From Scytonema sp045865695 (lineage in GTDB: Bacteria; Cyanobacteriota; Cyanobacteriia; Cyanobacteriales; Nostocaceae): a stretch of 64,000 bases of DNA. The notes below the pieces were generated by a model. It was not told the DNA's origin, made no database searches, and saw nothing but the letters and a program-made list of their open reading frames with translations. The stretch spans positions 28,633 to 92,632 of the forward strand of contig NZ_BAACAP010000220.1 in the NCBI RefSeq assembly GCF_045865695.1, given 5' to 3'. Position 1 is the first letter of the stretch; each line of letters starts with the position of its first letter. Below, one piece after another: positions 7,205-15,627 of the stretch. The translations under genes and the position numbers were made by a program.

Positions 7205-7488
7205 CTTGCCTTTTGATTTTGAAATTCTGCAATTTTTGCCCTTAGCATTTGTTCTGTTTGTTCGATGCCTTTCAACCTATCCTGAAGTTCTTGCTTTTGC
7301 TTTAATATTTTATTTAGGTACTTAGTAAAACAGCTACCATCAATAACAGATTGAAGTTTATGTTCGTATTCTTCATCTGACATGGGTGTACCACACATTG
7401 CGGTCATACCAAGTTCATCTAATCTTTCCCATCGCTTCAAATCTTCTGTTGTGGGCTGGTATTGTTGACTTGTCATTATCTTTCTCAT
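7201..7488 (-). CDS. Small coiled-coil protein coupled to the GNAT-like gene
   Basis: 95 residues, not recognised. The first half is soluble and acidic (PTTEDLKRWERLDELGMTAM, then CGTPMSDEEYEHKL); residues ~60-95 are a strongly charged coiled coil (KILKQKQELQDRLKGIEQ...). The start ATG at 7488 overlaps the stop of the preceding gene as ATGA, which indicates translational coupling; an alternative start at 7476 (MTSQQ) is possible. The coupling suggests it works with, or is regulated with, the 200-residue protein. No function can be assigned. Confidence 0.7.
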   Translation of the reverse strand: MRKIMTSQQYQPTTEDLKRWERLDELGMTAMCGTPMSDEEYEHKLQSVIDGSCFTKYLNKILKQKQELQDRLKGIEQTEQMLRAKIAEFQNQKAS

Positions 7489-8087
7489 CTGCGATATGAT
7501 TGTTCTTGTAAAAAAGCGATTGCTGCTTCTTTTGTTAAAACTAATTCAGACGGGTAATCAGGATTTTCTTGAAACCCAATGTTTAAGTAAAAATCTTTAG
7601 ATCTTTCAATCGATAGTACTTTAGTCACTCCTTCTGTTTCTGTATCTATTATTTCTTGAACTATTTCTGACATTAACCATCTTGCTGCTCCTTTGATTTT
7701 TTCTGGTAACTCTACGCCTTCTAAATCTAAGCAATTCCAAGGAGGTGTAGTAAATGGGTCTATTGATAGATAGACTCTTTCTTCAGTATAAGGGAAAAGT
7801 ATATCAATTTGTCTGGAAATTATTGCTCCTGCTTGTAAACGACCGTTTACGTCTCTTACACCTCGGAAATCAGGTGCATAATTGTCATCGATAGCTAAGT
7901 CTGTTAGCACTTCTACTTTTGACACGCAATCTCCAAATGTTGTTCTCATTATCCTACTTCTATCTCCTCCAAAATACTGGTTGATGTATTCCTGTGATTT
8001 GACGACCCAACTAATCAATTCATTCTGCGTATCTCGATCTGCTCCGACTACATACGTGAATCGATTGAAATTTGAAGTGTTGGTCAT
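7485..8087 (-). CDS. GNAT-like acetyltransferase-type protein (uncertain)
   Basis: 200 residues. The C-terminal half has the look of a GNAT fold: a helix KGAARWLMSEIVQEIIDTET, a strand VTKVLSIE, and the motif SKDFYLNIGFQENPDYPSEL, which mirrors the usual 'FY.k.GF' segment. The acetyl-CoA pyrophosphate loop (Q/RxxGxG/A) is not clear, so activity is uncertain. The N-terminal half (FTYVVGADRDTQNELISWVV) is unfamiliar. It overlaps the next gene by ATGA, forming a two-gene unit. Confidence 0.6.
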   Translation of the reverse strand: MTNTSNFNRFTYVVGADRDTQNELISWVVKSQEYINQYFGGDRSRIMRTTFGDCVSKVEVLTDLAIDDNYAPDFRGVRDVNGRLQAGAIISRQIDILFPYTEERVYLSIDPFTTPPWNCLDLEGVELPEKIKGAARWLMSEIVQEIIDTETEGVTKVLSIERSKDFYLNIGFQENPDYPSELVLTKEAAIAFLQEQSYRR

Positions 8088-8286
8088 GAGTTTCTCTAAT
8101 TATTATCAAGTTTAACTTGCATATTTCTAAAGTTTGATAAGAAGCACTAAACTCTTCCCTTTCTTACTCTGCGCCTAGAAGGTTTAATATACAAAATAGA
8201 TATAGAACAGCTTAGAACTACTAGCACCTGTGGGGGGTTCCAATTTAACATATTATATACTGGAATCTTCGATAACGAGATCTATA

Positions 8287-10200
8287 ATGAATGACACAGC
8301 GTCAAATCAATGGCATGAACTAATTGGGGGTGCGTTTGCATTCAAATTCAATGCTTTCCAACAGGTCGCAACGCTTCCCAATGGACTTTGGTTAGCATTG
8401 CTTGTCGTACTGCTGTCTGGTTTATCGCTTGCTGTCGGGCAAAGCATTGTTCTGTTCATTAGCCGCGTTAAGCCGGGGCGATTTGCGTTTAGCTTATTAC
8501 TGAGTGCGGTTCTGTTTACGGTTGGCTTTCTCTTTCTAACACTAAGTACCTGGCTTATTTGTTTGCTGCTTGGATCGATACACATACCATTCCTGACCTT
8601 AACTACAGTATTGGGATTGGGCTATGTTCCCCTGCTGTTTGGCTTTTTGGGAGCTTTGCCTTATTTGGGATCTCCGATCGGCAACCTGCTCTCCGTCTGG
8701 AACCTATTAGCAATGGTCGTAGGGTTGGCTGCGGTTGCTGGAGTTGAAGTTGGGTCTGCTGTCGTTTATGTCGCGCTGGGTTGGTCGGTGAAGCAGCTTT
8801 TAGAAGGTACGATCGGACAGCCAATTGCGCTTCTTGGTCGCAATCTTGCCGATCGCGTAGCCGGAGTCGCTCTAGCCGATACGCACGAAGAGCTCGTCGA
8901 GCAGCTGTTAGCGGGGAACAGACCGGCGGAACCAATTATTGCTGCATCTCAAACTCAGCTCCGCGAAGTTCGGGAATTCATTCAAGCTTCCGATCGTTCC
9001 GCGCCTGAGGAAGCCCGTACTGTCGCTCAAACCCTGACGGCTCAGCCAAGCGCCTCAACTCCCCTCAACATCACTCAACGCACCAACACATCTAATCCAC
9101 TGGTGCAACTCGACCAGAAAACGCGCAGCATTCCGCAATCTATAAAGCTGGCGTTGAGCTTGGTGGTGATGGCGATCGCCTTTGCGATTATCCTGGTGCT
9201 GCTGTATCCGATTCGTAACGGTCTCTTTAGCTGGTACCAACACGGTTTATGGCAGCTGATTTTCGATTTGATTTGGATTGGAGTAGTCGCGCTCGTCTTT
9301 GCTGGAATTCTTGCACCATTGGAATCGCTGGGGTGGTGGGCTGGTTGGTATAACGACGATCTCGATACAGCCCCTGCATCGTCAGACCTCGCCCAATCTA
9401 CCAGCCGTAAATCTGTCAATCGCTATGTTGTTTATCTCGATGGGATTGGTCAATCGGGGGAGGAATATACGCCGGATATCGAAGATTTTTTGAGAGCGCT
9501 AGAGCCTGCTTTACCTTCGGGTGTGGAATTAGTGCAGGGATTAATGATGTATTCGGTGCTGAACAAGCCTCTGAATGAAGATCGCCCGCTAGCATTTTTG
9601 TGGCGGTTGGCAGACAAAACGCGGTTGACAAATCCGGCGGCTTTGTTGGGAATACTGGTGAACCTGCGAAACGTAATTATTGTGGCGGTGTCTTCTGATA
9701 AACGCTACGGACCTGTCTACAATCAGGGTATTGCTCAAGTCATTTTTGATGGCTTAATCAACCAAGGCTATAAACCTGGAAGCGGTGTACCCATTACCCT
9801 GATCGGCTACAGTGGCGGGGGAGAAATGTCCGTTGCTTCTGCTCCCTACTTAAAGCGATCGATTGGCGCTCCAATTGATGTCATTTCTCTGGGTGGGGTG
9901 ATGAGTGCCAACAACGATTTTTTGCAGTTGGAGCAACTTTACCACGTTGTGGGCGACAAAGACACTGTTGAGCGGCTCGGTCCGATCGCTTTTCCCGGTC
10001 GCTGGAAAATCTTCCCTTTGTCCTACTGGAATCAAGCCAAGCGCAAAGGTAAGATTACTATCATTTCTGCCGGACCAGTCGGACATCAAGTTCCAGGGGG
10101 ATATATGGACCCGAAAGCTACACTACCAGATGGGCGGACTCACTTGCAACAAACAATCGAGATAATTCTCCAAATTTTGCGGGGGGTACACAAAATCTAG
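8287..10200 (+). CDS. Multi-pass membrane protein with C-terminal alpha/beta-hydrolase-like domain
   Basis: 637 residues from the ATG at 8287 (a GTG 19 codons upstream is less likely). The N-terminal ~200 residues hold about five hydrophobic segments, e.g. LWLALLVVLLSGLSLAVGQS, FAFSLLLSAVLFTVGFLFLT and WNLLAMVVGLAAVAGVEVG. A soluble linker follows, then two more membrane segments near 290-350. The C-terminal ~260 residues look like a lipase-type fold: RYVVYLDGIGQSGEEYTPDI, and a nucleophile-elbow-like ITLIGYSGGGEMSVASAPYL with Ser in GYSGGG; Asp in VVGDKDTV and His in GPVGHQVPGG are plausible triad partners. It probably acts on lipids or glycolipids at the membrane. A small fragment of a second copy lies at 7118-7204. 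Confidence 0.75.
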   Translation: MNDTASNQWHELIGGAFAFKFNAFQQVATLPNGLWLALLVVLLSGLSLAVGQSIVLFISRVKPGRFAFSLLLSAVLFTVGFLFLTLSTWLICLLLGSIHIPFLTLTTVLGLGYVPLLFGFLGALPYLGSPIGNLLSVWNLLAMVVGLAAVAGVEVGSAVVYVALGWSVKQLLEGTIGQPIALLGRNLADRVAGVALADTHEELVEQLLAGNRPAEPIIAASQTQLREVREFIQASDRSAPEEARTVAQTLTAQPSASTPLNITQRTNTSNPLVQLDQKTRSIPQSIKLALSLVVMAIAFAIILVLLYPIRNGLFSWYQHGLWQLIFDLIWIGVVALVFAGILAPLESLGWWAGWYNDDLDTAPASSDLAQSTSRKSVNRYVVYLDGIGQSGEEYTPDIEDFLRALEPALPSGVELVQGLMMYSVLNKPLNEDRPLAFLWRLADKTRLTNPAALLGILVNLRNVIIVAVSSDKRYGPVYNQGIAQVIFDGLINQGYKPGSGVPITLIGYSGGGEMSVASAPYLKRSIGAPIDVISLGGVMSANNDFLQLEQLYHVVGDKDTVERLGPIAFPGRWKIFPLSYWNQAKRKGKITIISAGPVGHQVPGGYMDPKATLPDGRTHLQQTIEIILQILRGVHKI

Positions 10201-10283
10201 AGCTTCCGACTAGTAGCATTTTTCCTAACAAACTTGACAAATACTATCAATTACAATTGAATTATTGACAGTAGTTAAAATTT

Positions 10284-11030
10284 ATGTTTGGCCAACTCAA
10301 TTTTAAGACAACATCCCTAAAAGCTATAGTTTTTGGAATATGCTTGACTGGTGGGAGTGTTGTTGCCCAAACTCTACCATTGAAAACAAATTTAATTAGT
10401 TTTACTACACCTGAAGGGGAAAAGCTATTACTTAAAAGTCGTTATCGACAAGATTTTTTTCCTCTAAGTACCCAATTTGTGACCCAAAATAATCAAGCTT
10501 ATTGTGGGGTTGCTAGTATAGTAATGGTGCTGAATAGTTTAGGAATTCCTGCACCAGAAGCACCAGAGTACAAGCCTTATCGTGTATTTACTCAAGAAAA
10601 CTTTTTTAATAACCAAGCAACGCAAAAAGTCATTAGCCCTGAAGTTGTTTCTCGCATGGGAATGACACTAGAGCAGATGGGACAACTATTAGTAAGTTAT
10701 GGTGTTAAAGTACAAGTTCATCATGCTAGTAATACCAGCATAGAACAGTTTCGCAAAGAAGCATCAGAAAATTTAAAACAGCCGGAAAATTTTGTTTTGA
10801 CTAACTATTTACGTAAAGAAATTGGACAAGAGAAAGGCGGACATATTTCGCCATTAGCTGCTTACAATAAACAAACAGATAGATTTTTAATTTTGGACGT
10901 GTCTCGTTATAAATATCCACCTGTTTGGGTAACAACAGCAGATTTATGGAAAGCAATGAACACTATTGATTCGGTATCGGGTAAAACACGAGGATTTGTT
11001 TTCGTTAGTAGAGATATTTCATCCAAATAA
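10284..11030 (+). CDS. Phytochelatin-synthase-like papain-fold enzyme, exported
   Basis: 248 residues, the half-size bacterial phytochelatin-synthase form. A hydrophobic leader (LKAIVFGICLTGGSVVAQ) suggests export to the periplasm or a membrane anchor. The triad is visible: Cys74 in NQAYCGVASIVMVLN, His187 in GGHISPLAAY, Asp205 in FLILDVSRYK. The well-studied Nostoc homologue removes Gly from glutathione and makes little phytochelatin; the same is expected here because the Cys-rich C-terminal sensor domain of plant enzymes is absent. It stands alone on the plus strand and converges on hsp20 with a terminator between. Confidence 0.93.
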   Translation: MFGQLNFKTTSLKAIVFGICLTGGSVVAQTLPLKTNLISFTTPEGEKLLLKSRYRQDFFPLSTQFVTQNNQAYCGVASIVMVLNSLGIPAPEAPEYKPYRVFTQENFFNNQATQKVISPEVVSRMGMTLEQMGQLLVSYGVKVQVHHASNTSIEQFRKEASENLKQPENFVLTNYLRKEIGQEKGGHISPLAAYNKQTDRFLILDVSRYKYPPVWVTTADLWKAMNTIDSVSGKTRGFVFVSRDISSK

Positions 11031-11082
11031 TGATTAAAAAAACAAAAATCGGAAAAGAAAGCGATCGCATAGGATGTTTGAG

Positions 11083-11120
11083 AAAAAACATCGGTAGCAT
11101 CAGACTTACCGAGGTTTTTT
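11083..11120. terminator. Bidirectional terminator between phytochelatin synthase and hsp20
   Basis: AAAAAACATCGGTA, a 10-base loop, then TACCGAGGTTTTTT: a stem with one mismatch, an A-run on the left and a T-run on the right, so it works in both directions. The flanking genes converge. Confidence 0.85.
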
Positions 11121-11164
11121 GATAATTATCTAAGTGTAAGGAAATCGATCGCTTAAACAGTCAA

Positions 11165-11596
11165 CTAAGCAGCAGGCTGTTCCAGATTAACTTTGACAAC
11201 TTTATTCTTTTCTTCTTCCTTCTTAGGGAGAGTCAGATTCAAAATACCGTCTTTGTATTCAGCCTTGACATTAGTATTTTGAATTTTTACAGGTAGAGGA
11301 ATGACTCGTTGGAACTTACCATAGTGGAACTCTGTCCTTGTTGTTCCTTTGTCTTCAGTCTTGGTTTCGGACTTGCGCTCTCCACTGATAGCAACAGCCT
11401 TTTCTGTGACTTGGATATCTAAATCTTTAGCATCCATACCAGGAAGTTCTAACTTCAAGTTAACAGCATCATCTGTTTGAGTCAATTCAGCAGCAGGAAC
11501 TTTAACAAAGTCTCTTTCAAAGGGGACTCTTGTTTCTTCAAACAGACGTTGGAGCGCGTTCATTTCTTGCCAGGGATTGTAACGAATGAGAGTCAT
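11165..11596 (-). CDS. hspA: Small heat-shock protein, Hsp20/alpha-crystallin family
   Basis: 143 residues. The N-terminus MTLIRYNPWQEMNALQRLFE is the usual cyanobacterial HspA start. The alpha-crystallin domain spans ~35-135, with LKLELPGMDAKDLDIQV, FHYGKFQRVIPLP and the hallmark AEYKDGILNLTLPK. A C-terminal tail (KVVKVNLEQPAA) carries the VKV form of the I-x-I oligomer contact. It is an ATP-independent holdase for unfolding proteins and thylakoid membranes under heat and light stress. No CIRCE element was seen in the 200 bp upstream. Confidence 0.95.
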   Translation of the reverse strand: MTLIRYNPWQEMNALQRLFEETRVPFERDFVKVPAAELTQTDDAVNLKLELPGMDAKDLDIQVTEKAVAISGERKSETKTEDKGTTRTEFHYGKFQRVIPLPVKIQNTNVKAEYKDGILNLTLPKKEEEKNKVVKVNLEQPAA

Positions 11597-11803
11597 AGTG
11601 TTACGAATAATTAGATAATTGTGCTTTTGCTCGTTTGCTTTATATTCTTATGATATTTCCAGTAAAATTCTTGGCTATTCGGCTTTAACTACCCTCAGCA
11701 TTGATAATAACCGTACCATAAAATAATAGCGATAAATGAAATGCGATAAGCTTTTGACTTATCGCACTTACAAGTTATTTAAATTAACCAACAAATATAA
11801 CTT

Positions 11804-12109
11804 TTATGAAATTGTTATAGCTTTAACATCAATGGTTGCCGATGTCTGACTGGAATTGGATTCAGTAGGAGTGACTTGTTTGCGTTTTTTTATCTCTTCA
11901 ACAAGAATTTGAGAAGCTTCCGCCACAACGAAGCTAGCTATCAAACCGTCATCTATCCACCCGAAGATGGGGATAATATCCGGTAAGATATCTAACGGGC
12001 TCACTAAATAAAATAATCCAGCAATGATTGCAAATAACCGATATTTAGGATTGCGTAAAACTTTACGAATACCGTTTTGAAATACTTGTGTCAAAAATTT
12101 TTTTCTCAT
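11804..12109 (-). CDS. YkvA/DUF1232 family small membrane protein
   Basis: 101 residues with the conserved DUF1232 core AIIAGLFYLVSPLDILPDII followed by PIFGWIDDGLIASFVVAEA. The core contains the family motif SPxDxxPD and the following GxxDD, within two hydrophobic helices. The C-terminal tail is polar and threonine-rich. The family is widespread and has no established biochemical role. It is separated by more than 150 bp from both neighbours, so probably a single-gene unit. Confidence 0.88.
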   Translation of the reverse strand: MRKKFLTQVFQNGIRKVLRNPKYRLFAIIAGLFYLVSPLDILPDIIPIFGWIDDGLIASFVVAEASQILVEEIKKRKQVTPTESNSSQTSATIDVKAITIS

Positions 12110-12269
12110 TCATACGCTCTCAAGCAACAAGATTATCTTGACAAATTTCTCGACTAAAGTAGAAGTGCAGATAACCGCTCAATCTTTAGTAAAAATCCAC
12201 CGTCTTATTCATGTACGGTTAACCGTATTAAGTGCGGAATCCATTTGTATTTCCATCACTTTCTGGATC

Positions 12270-13538
12270 TTAATGAGAAATACTAGATTTTGGTGATTTT
12301 GGCGAAAGTTGACGGGCTTTGAGAATTGCTGCTATCAAAAAGACGTAAGCTACAGAGCCGATCGATGCTAAACATATACTGGTAAGGTATTTTTGCTGGT
12401 GTTGCTCTTGCAAAATCGTCACGATAGACCCAAGAGCATGTATAGTAGCTGTAGTGATACAGCCAATTCCTAAAAGCTGCCAACGCCATGTTTTTTTCAG
12501 GGTACTTAAACCAATGAAATAGCCAAAGTAGCCACTGTATGCTACTTGTCCAGAAATATCTCCTAAAATTTGGGGAATTAAAAGTGTTAATCCTGCAAAA
12601 TTACCGCTCTTTTCAATTTCTTCATGCACGTGCATCATAGTCTCGACTAATGCAAATCCCGTTGCAGATGCTGTTCCTAAAAGGATTCCATCTATTGGCT
12701 CCCATATTCCAATACTCTCTCTTTTAGGTGATGTCAGTAGTCTACCTATTAAGTAAACTAAGATTACTGGGAATGCTTTGAAAATTTCTTCCGATAATCC
12801 TTGTCCCAAAAAAGTTTTAACAACTATCCCAAAAAAGTCATCATCTTTATGAGATGAGAATAGATGCAATCCTCCTAAAAGTGGTAACCCTGTGGCTAGA
12901 CCGACGCTGACTAGTAACCACCAAGGTTTATGTTTATGGCAAATTTTGTGTATAAAGTAGTGACTTGCGCTAGCTAAGTAAGCTGCTAAAATGTAGAAAA
13001 ATTTTTCACTATTTCTAGTAGCTAACATCGCTACTACAGACAGTACTGTGATAATACCCGGTATAAGAAAGCCACTTTGGTGTAAGTCAAGTTTGTTTGA
13101 GATAACAGGAAATATCTCTGTTAAGCTAAGGTGATGATCTGTGGGAATTTTGAAAGATGGGATCGAAGTATTGTTATTGGTAGAATCTTGTAGGAATGCA
13201 CTAGAGTCAAAAGTAACAGTAATTGTGCAGGAACCTATTTGCAAAATATCACCACTAGTCAGGATGTAGCTTGTTTTACGTTCACCGTTGACCAAGATAC
13301 CGTTAGCGCTATTTTGGTCTATAACCACTAAACGATCTTGTTTCAAGTCAATTAAAGCATGGTATTGAGAAATTTGGTTGCTCTTAAGTACCATCCGTGC
13401 GACGCGCTTACCCTCAAGTTCGACAGGCATTTTAGAAAACTCTCGACCCAAGGCTACGGGTAAACTCAAATGAGGTTCTCTGTGTCCTCCTGTTGCTGGA
13501 TCTTTCCAACTCAATTGAATTTGAAAGTTCTTAGTCAT
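12270..13538 (-). CDS. FHA domain fused to PrsW-type intramembrane protease
   Basis: 422 residues. Residues ~25-105 are an FHA phosphothreonine-binding domain: GREF (31-34), SQYHALIDL in place of SxxH, DQNSANGILVNG. After a linker, ~9 hydrophobic segments start near 155. The membrane part has PrsW/CPBP-type metalloprotease motifs: GLSEEIFKAFPV (EExxK), ALVETMMHV (Glu plus His) and ATIHALGS (His). PrsW cleaves anti-sigma factors in Bacillus. The FHA domain suggests that substrate recognition or activity depends on Ser/Thr kinase signalling, which is an inference. No partner gene is adjacent. Confidence 0.85.
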   Translation of the reverse strand: MTKNFQIQLSWKDPATGGHREPHLSLPVALGREFSKMPVELEGKRVARMVLKSNQISQYHALIDLKQDRLVVIDQNSANGILVNGERKTSYILTSGDILQIGSCTITVTFDSSAFLQDSTNNNTSIPSFKIPTDHHLSLTEIFPVISNKLDLHQSGFLIPGIITVLSVVAMLATRNSEKFFYILAAYLASASHYFIHKICHKHKPWWLLVSVGLATGLPLLGGLHLFSSHKDDDFFGIVVKTFLGQGLSEEIFKAFPVILVYLIGRLLTSPKRESIGIWEPIDGILLGTASATGFALVETMMHVHEEIEKSGNFAGLTLLIPQILGDISGQVAYSGYFGYFIGLSTLKKTWRWQLLGIGCITTATIHALGSIVTILQEQHQQKYLTSICLASIGSVAYVFLIAAILKARQLSPKSPKSSISH

Positions 13539-13982
13539 TAGTTATTATAGTATGGCTAAAGTGTACACCTTCAAAATGTTGACCGGAGTCGCTTGGGATA
13601 TAATGATTTGGTCGAATCATCAATAATTCATGAGATATAATTGAGGGTACGAGCCCCTTCAAAATTTTCTATTTAGAAAGGAACACCTACGGTAGACTCG
13701 ATTTGAAAAATCAAGGGGGATAACTTGATAATCAAGATGTCTGTGCTTAATTTTTTCTACAGCTTTGGTAACTGATCTTCCGGATTTTACAAAAAATTTA
13801 GATGAAGATTGTGTTAGAGCGCTCTCATATTTGGTTCAAGTTCAAAAACTTTCTTCGCGTGCTCCCACACCAAAATTGAAGTAAATTCATTTGTAGGAGC
13901 GACACTTTTAAGGATAACTGTACAAGTGGCAAAATCACTTGCCAAAATGGAAATAACTGCACATCAAGCGATCGCTACCTGT
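13539..13982. other. Gene-poor stretch
   Basis: No supported gene. An open run of ~50 codons on the plus strand ends near 13880 with ALSYLVQVQKLSSRAPTPKL and stop; it has no start and I cannot place it, so it may be a gene tail. The AT-rich block directly upstream of the FHA-PrsW gene (13540-13640) probably holds its promoter. Confidence 0.4.
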
Positions 13983-14135
13983 TTAACCCGCGCTACCAGA
14001 GCCAGATAAATCATTGGATTTCGCGAGAATAAATAAACTTCCATTCCCCCCATGTCCAATTCTTAAGGATTCATTTAAGTAAGTAATATCAAGGGTAGCA
14101 ACTCTGTTGGTAGGATTATTCGCTGGAACAACTTA
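13983..14135 (-). pseudogene. Duplicate C-terminal fragment of the PAP/fibrillin gene
   Basis: About 50 codons reading VVPANNPTNRVATLDITYL then NESLRIGHGGNGSLFILAKS and a variant tail. They match the end of the fibrillin gene at 3028-3672 with substitutions (D to N, R to H, D to N, T to A). The match begins abruptly inside a codon run at ~14135, and a 36-39 bp segment at the break also occurs near 5222-5260. It has no start, so it is a non-functional copy. Confidence 0.8.
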
Positions 14136-14452
14136 AGTAGAATTTCAAAGTATGAAGCTTGCGATCGCATTTGTAGTTTGACAGATTTGTAATTGTTTCT
14201 GTCCTTAGATTTTTTTACAAATTAGATAGGATTGCTATATTAATGATAATTACAAATAAGAGGGGGAGTAGAAGCAGCTGACAGATGCTTCTACCTCCCC
14301 TCTCTCTTCACAATTCTTATTATTAACAAAAACTCAGGTAATATTTGCCGTTAGTAGAAATCAAGTGACTTGCATCTGTTGCCTTTCAACTAAACCCGTA
14401 AGAGGGTATCCGAAGCATATCATCCTAATAACGTAGAATTAATACGATGAAA
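14136..14452. other. Intergenic stretch
   Basis: About 320 bp, AT-rich. It begins with a segment shared with 5222-5260 (ACTTAAGTA..ATTTCA.AGT) and contains a pair AGGGGGAGTAGAAGC...GCTTCTACCTCCCCT near 14260-14301 that can form a hairpin. No gene seen. Confidence 0.5.
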
Positions 14453-15397
14453 CTACTGTTGCTCCAACCAATTAGTTAAATCAGCCATCGAAGTAAAATC
14501 AAGTAATGCTTCACCCAATGTATCCAACTCTTCAACTGATAACCCACGTAGATGATTAACTATCGTGTCATCAACATTACCTACACGGCGATTGAGTTGC
14601 CGTACTATTAACGATACTGCGTGTTCTTTTTTACCTATTTCAATACCGCTGCGTTCAACAGAAGTAACGTACTTCATTGCCTGTCTTACCTCCAGTTGTT
14701 TAATTTCTTGTTTAAACTCTGCTTCTAAATCTAATGGTAGCGTCAACATCCAATCTAAGAAAGCAAACAAATTGAGAATATCTTGTTCCTCAAACTCCAT
14801 CGAGTACAATCGCTGTACTAAAGCTAGCTTTTCTTGTTTGCGTAATGTTCGATCGCTACGGGTATTAAGTGCAGCTAGGTGTGCCAATACTACGATCGCA
14901 AATGGATTATTACTTGCTGATAGTTGGGATTGCTGTTGTTGATAATCTAATAACTTGATAACAGGATATTCTACATTTAATCTATACCCAAATAAACTAT
15001 AACCGAATTGTGATGGTTTCCAATTAGGATTATCATCACCCAAAACTGCGATTGAAACTACTTTCTTTTTATATTTACTATAAATACGAGAGCTATAAAC
15101 ATACATTCTTTCTGGAAAATCTGAATCTTCTTGAGCCTGTACCTCAACATGAATAAGTACCCATTCTTCCGCTCCGTTAGTTAAATATATTTTTACCAAT
15201 TTATCAGCAAAACGGCGTCCAATCTCAGCGTCTTTAACAACTTCCTCTAATTCTTTGTCTAAGAATTCAATTGGTTTTGTCCAATCAACATATATATGCT
15301 CATTTGGCAAGAAAAATAAGATAAATTCTTCAAAGTATATTTGTAGGATATCTTTCCAAGGAGAATCATATGCAGTTGGTGGATTTTTATCTGTCAT
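14453..15397 (-). CDS. Rpn/PD-(D/E)XK-type nuclease protein with DUF4351 tail
   Basis: 314 residues. The N-terminus SPWKDILQIYFEEFILFFLP and the segment VLIHVEVQAQEDSDFPERMY (the E-x-Q catalytic strand of the PD-(D/E)XK fold) define the Rpn/YhgA-like 'recombination-promoting nuclease' family, very common in cyanobacteria. The C-terminal ~50 residues, LIVRQLNRRVGNVDDTIVNH then LRGLSVEELDTLGEAL, are the DUF4351 domain. Such proteins are linked to DNA cleavage and mobility, but no transposon ends are visible here. It appears intact and stands alone. Confidence 0.88.
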   Translation of the reverse strand: MTDKNPPTAYDSPWKDILQIYFEEFILFFLPNEHIYVDWTKPIEFLDKELEEVVKDAEIGRRFADKLVKIYLTNGAEEWVLIHVEVQAQEDSDFPERMYVYSSRIYSKYKKKVVSIAVLGDDNPNWKPSQFGYSLFGYRLNVEYPVIKLLDYQQQQSQLSASNNPFAIVVLAHLAALNTRSDRTLRKQEKLALVQRLYSMEFEEQDILNLFAFLDWMLTLPLDLEAEFKQEIKQLEVRQAMKYVTSVERSGIEIGKKEHAVSLIVRQLNRRVGNVDDTIVNHLRGLSVEELDTLGEALLDFTSMADLTNWLEQQ

Positions 15398-15584
15398 TGT
15401 CAGTCTTATTTGATAAACACTGCATTTTAATATACTATTAATTAAACCGTTATCAAAATTTTGGAATTTGATTTTGAGAGTTTATGGAAGAACGGTTGTA
15501 ATTGGAGCGCTAATTATTTAGCTATTCATCCTGATGAACTCGAAGAACTGAAAGCTTGTCAATCAAGATGAATCATAACAGGGA

Positions 15585-15627
15585 TCGCTGGTCACTGGTC
15601 ACTGGTCATTGGTCACTGGTTACCGCT
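15585..15627. repeat. Heptameric tandem repeat at the 3' end of the pyruvate-kinase-like gene
   Basis: Plus strand reads CTGGTCA repeated with small changes (15590-15619), which on the minus strand is TGACCAG. The minus-strand gene at 15613 uses one of these TGA triplets as its stop codon. A 7-bp period puts TGA in all three frames within 21 bp. Confidence 0.85.
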
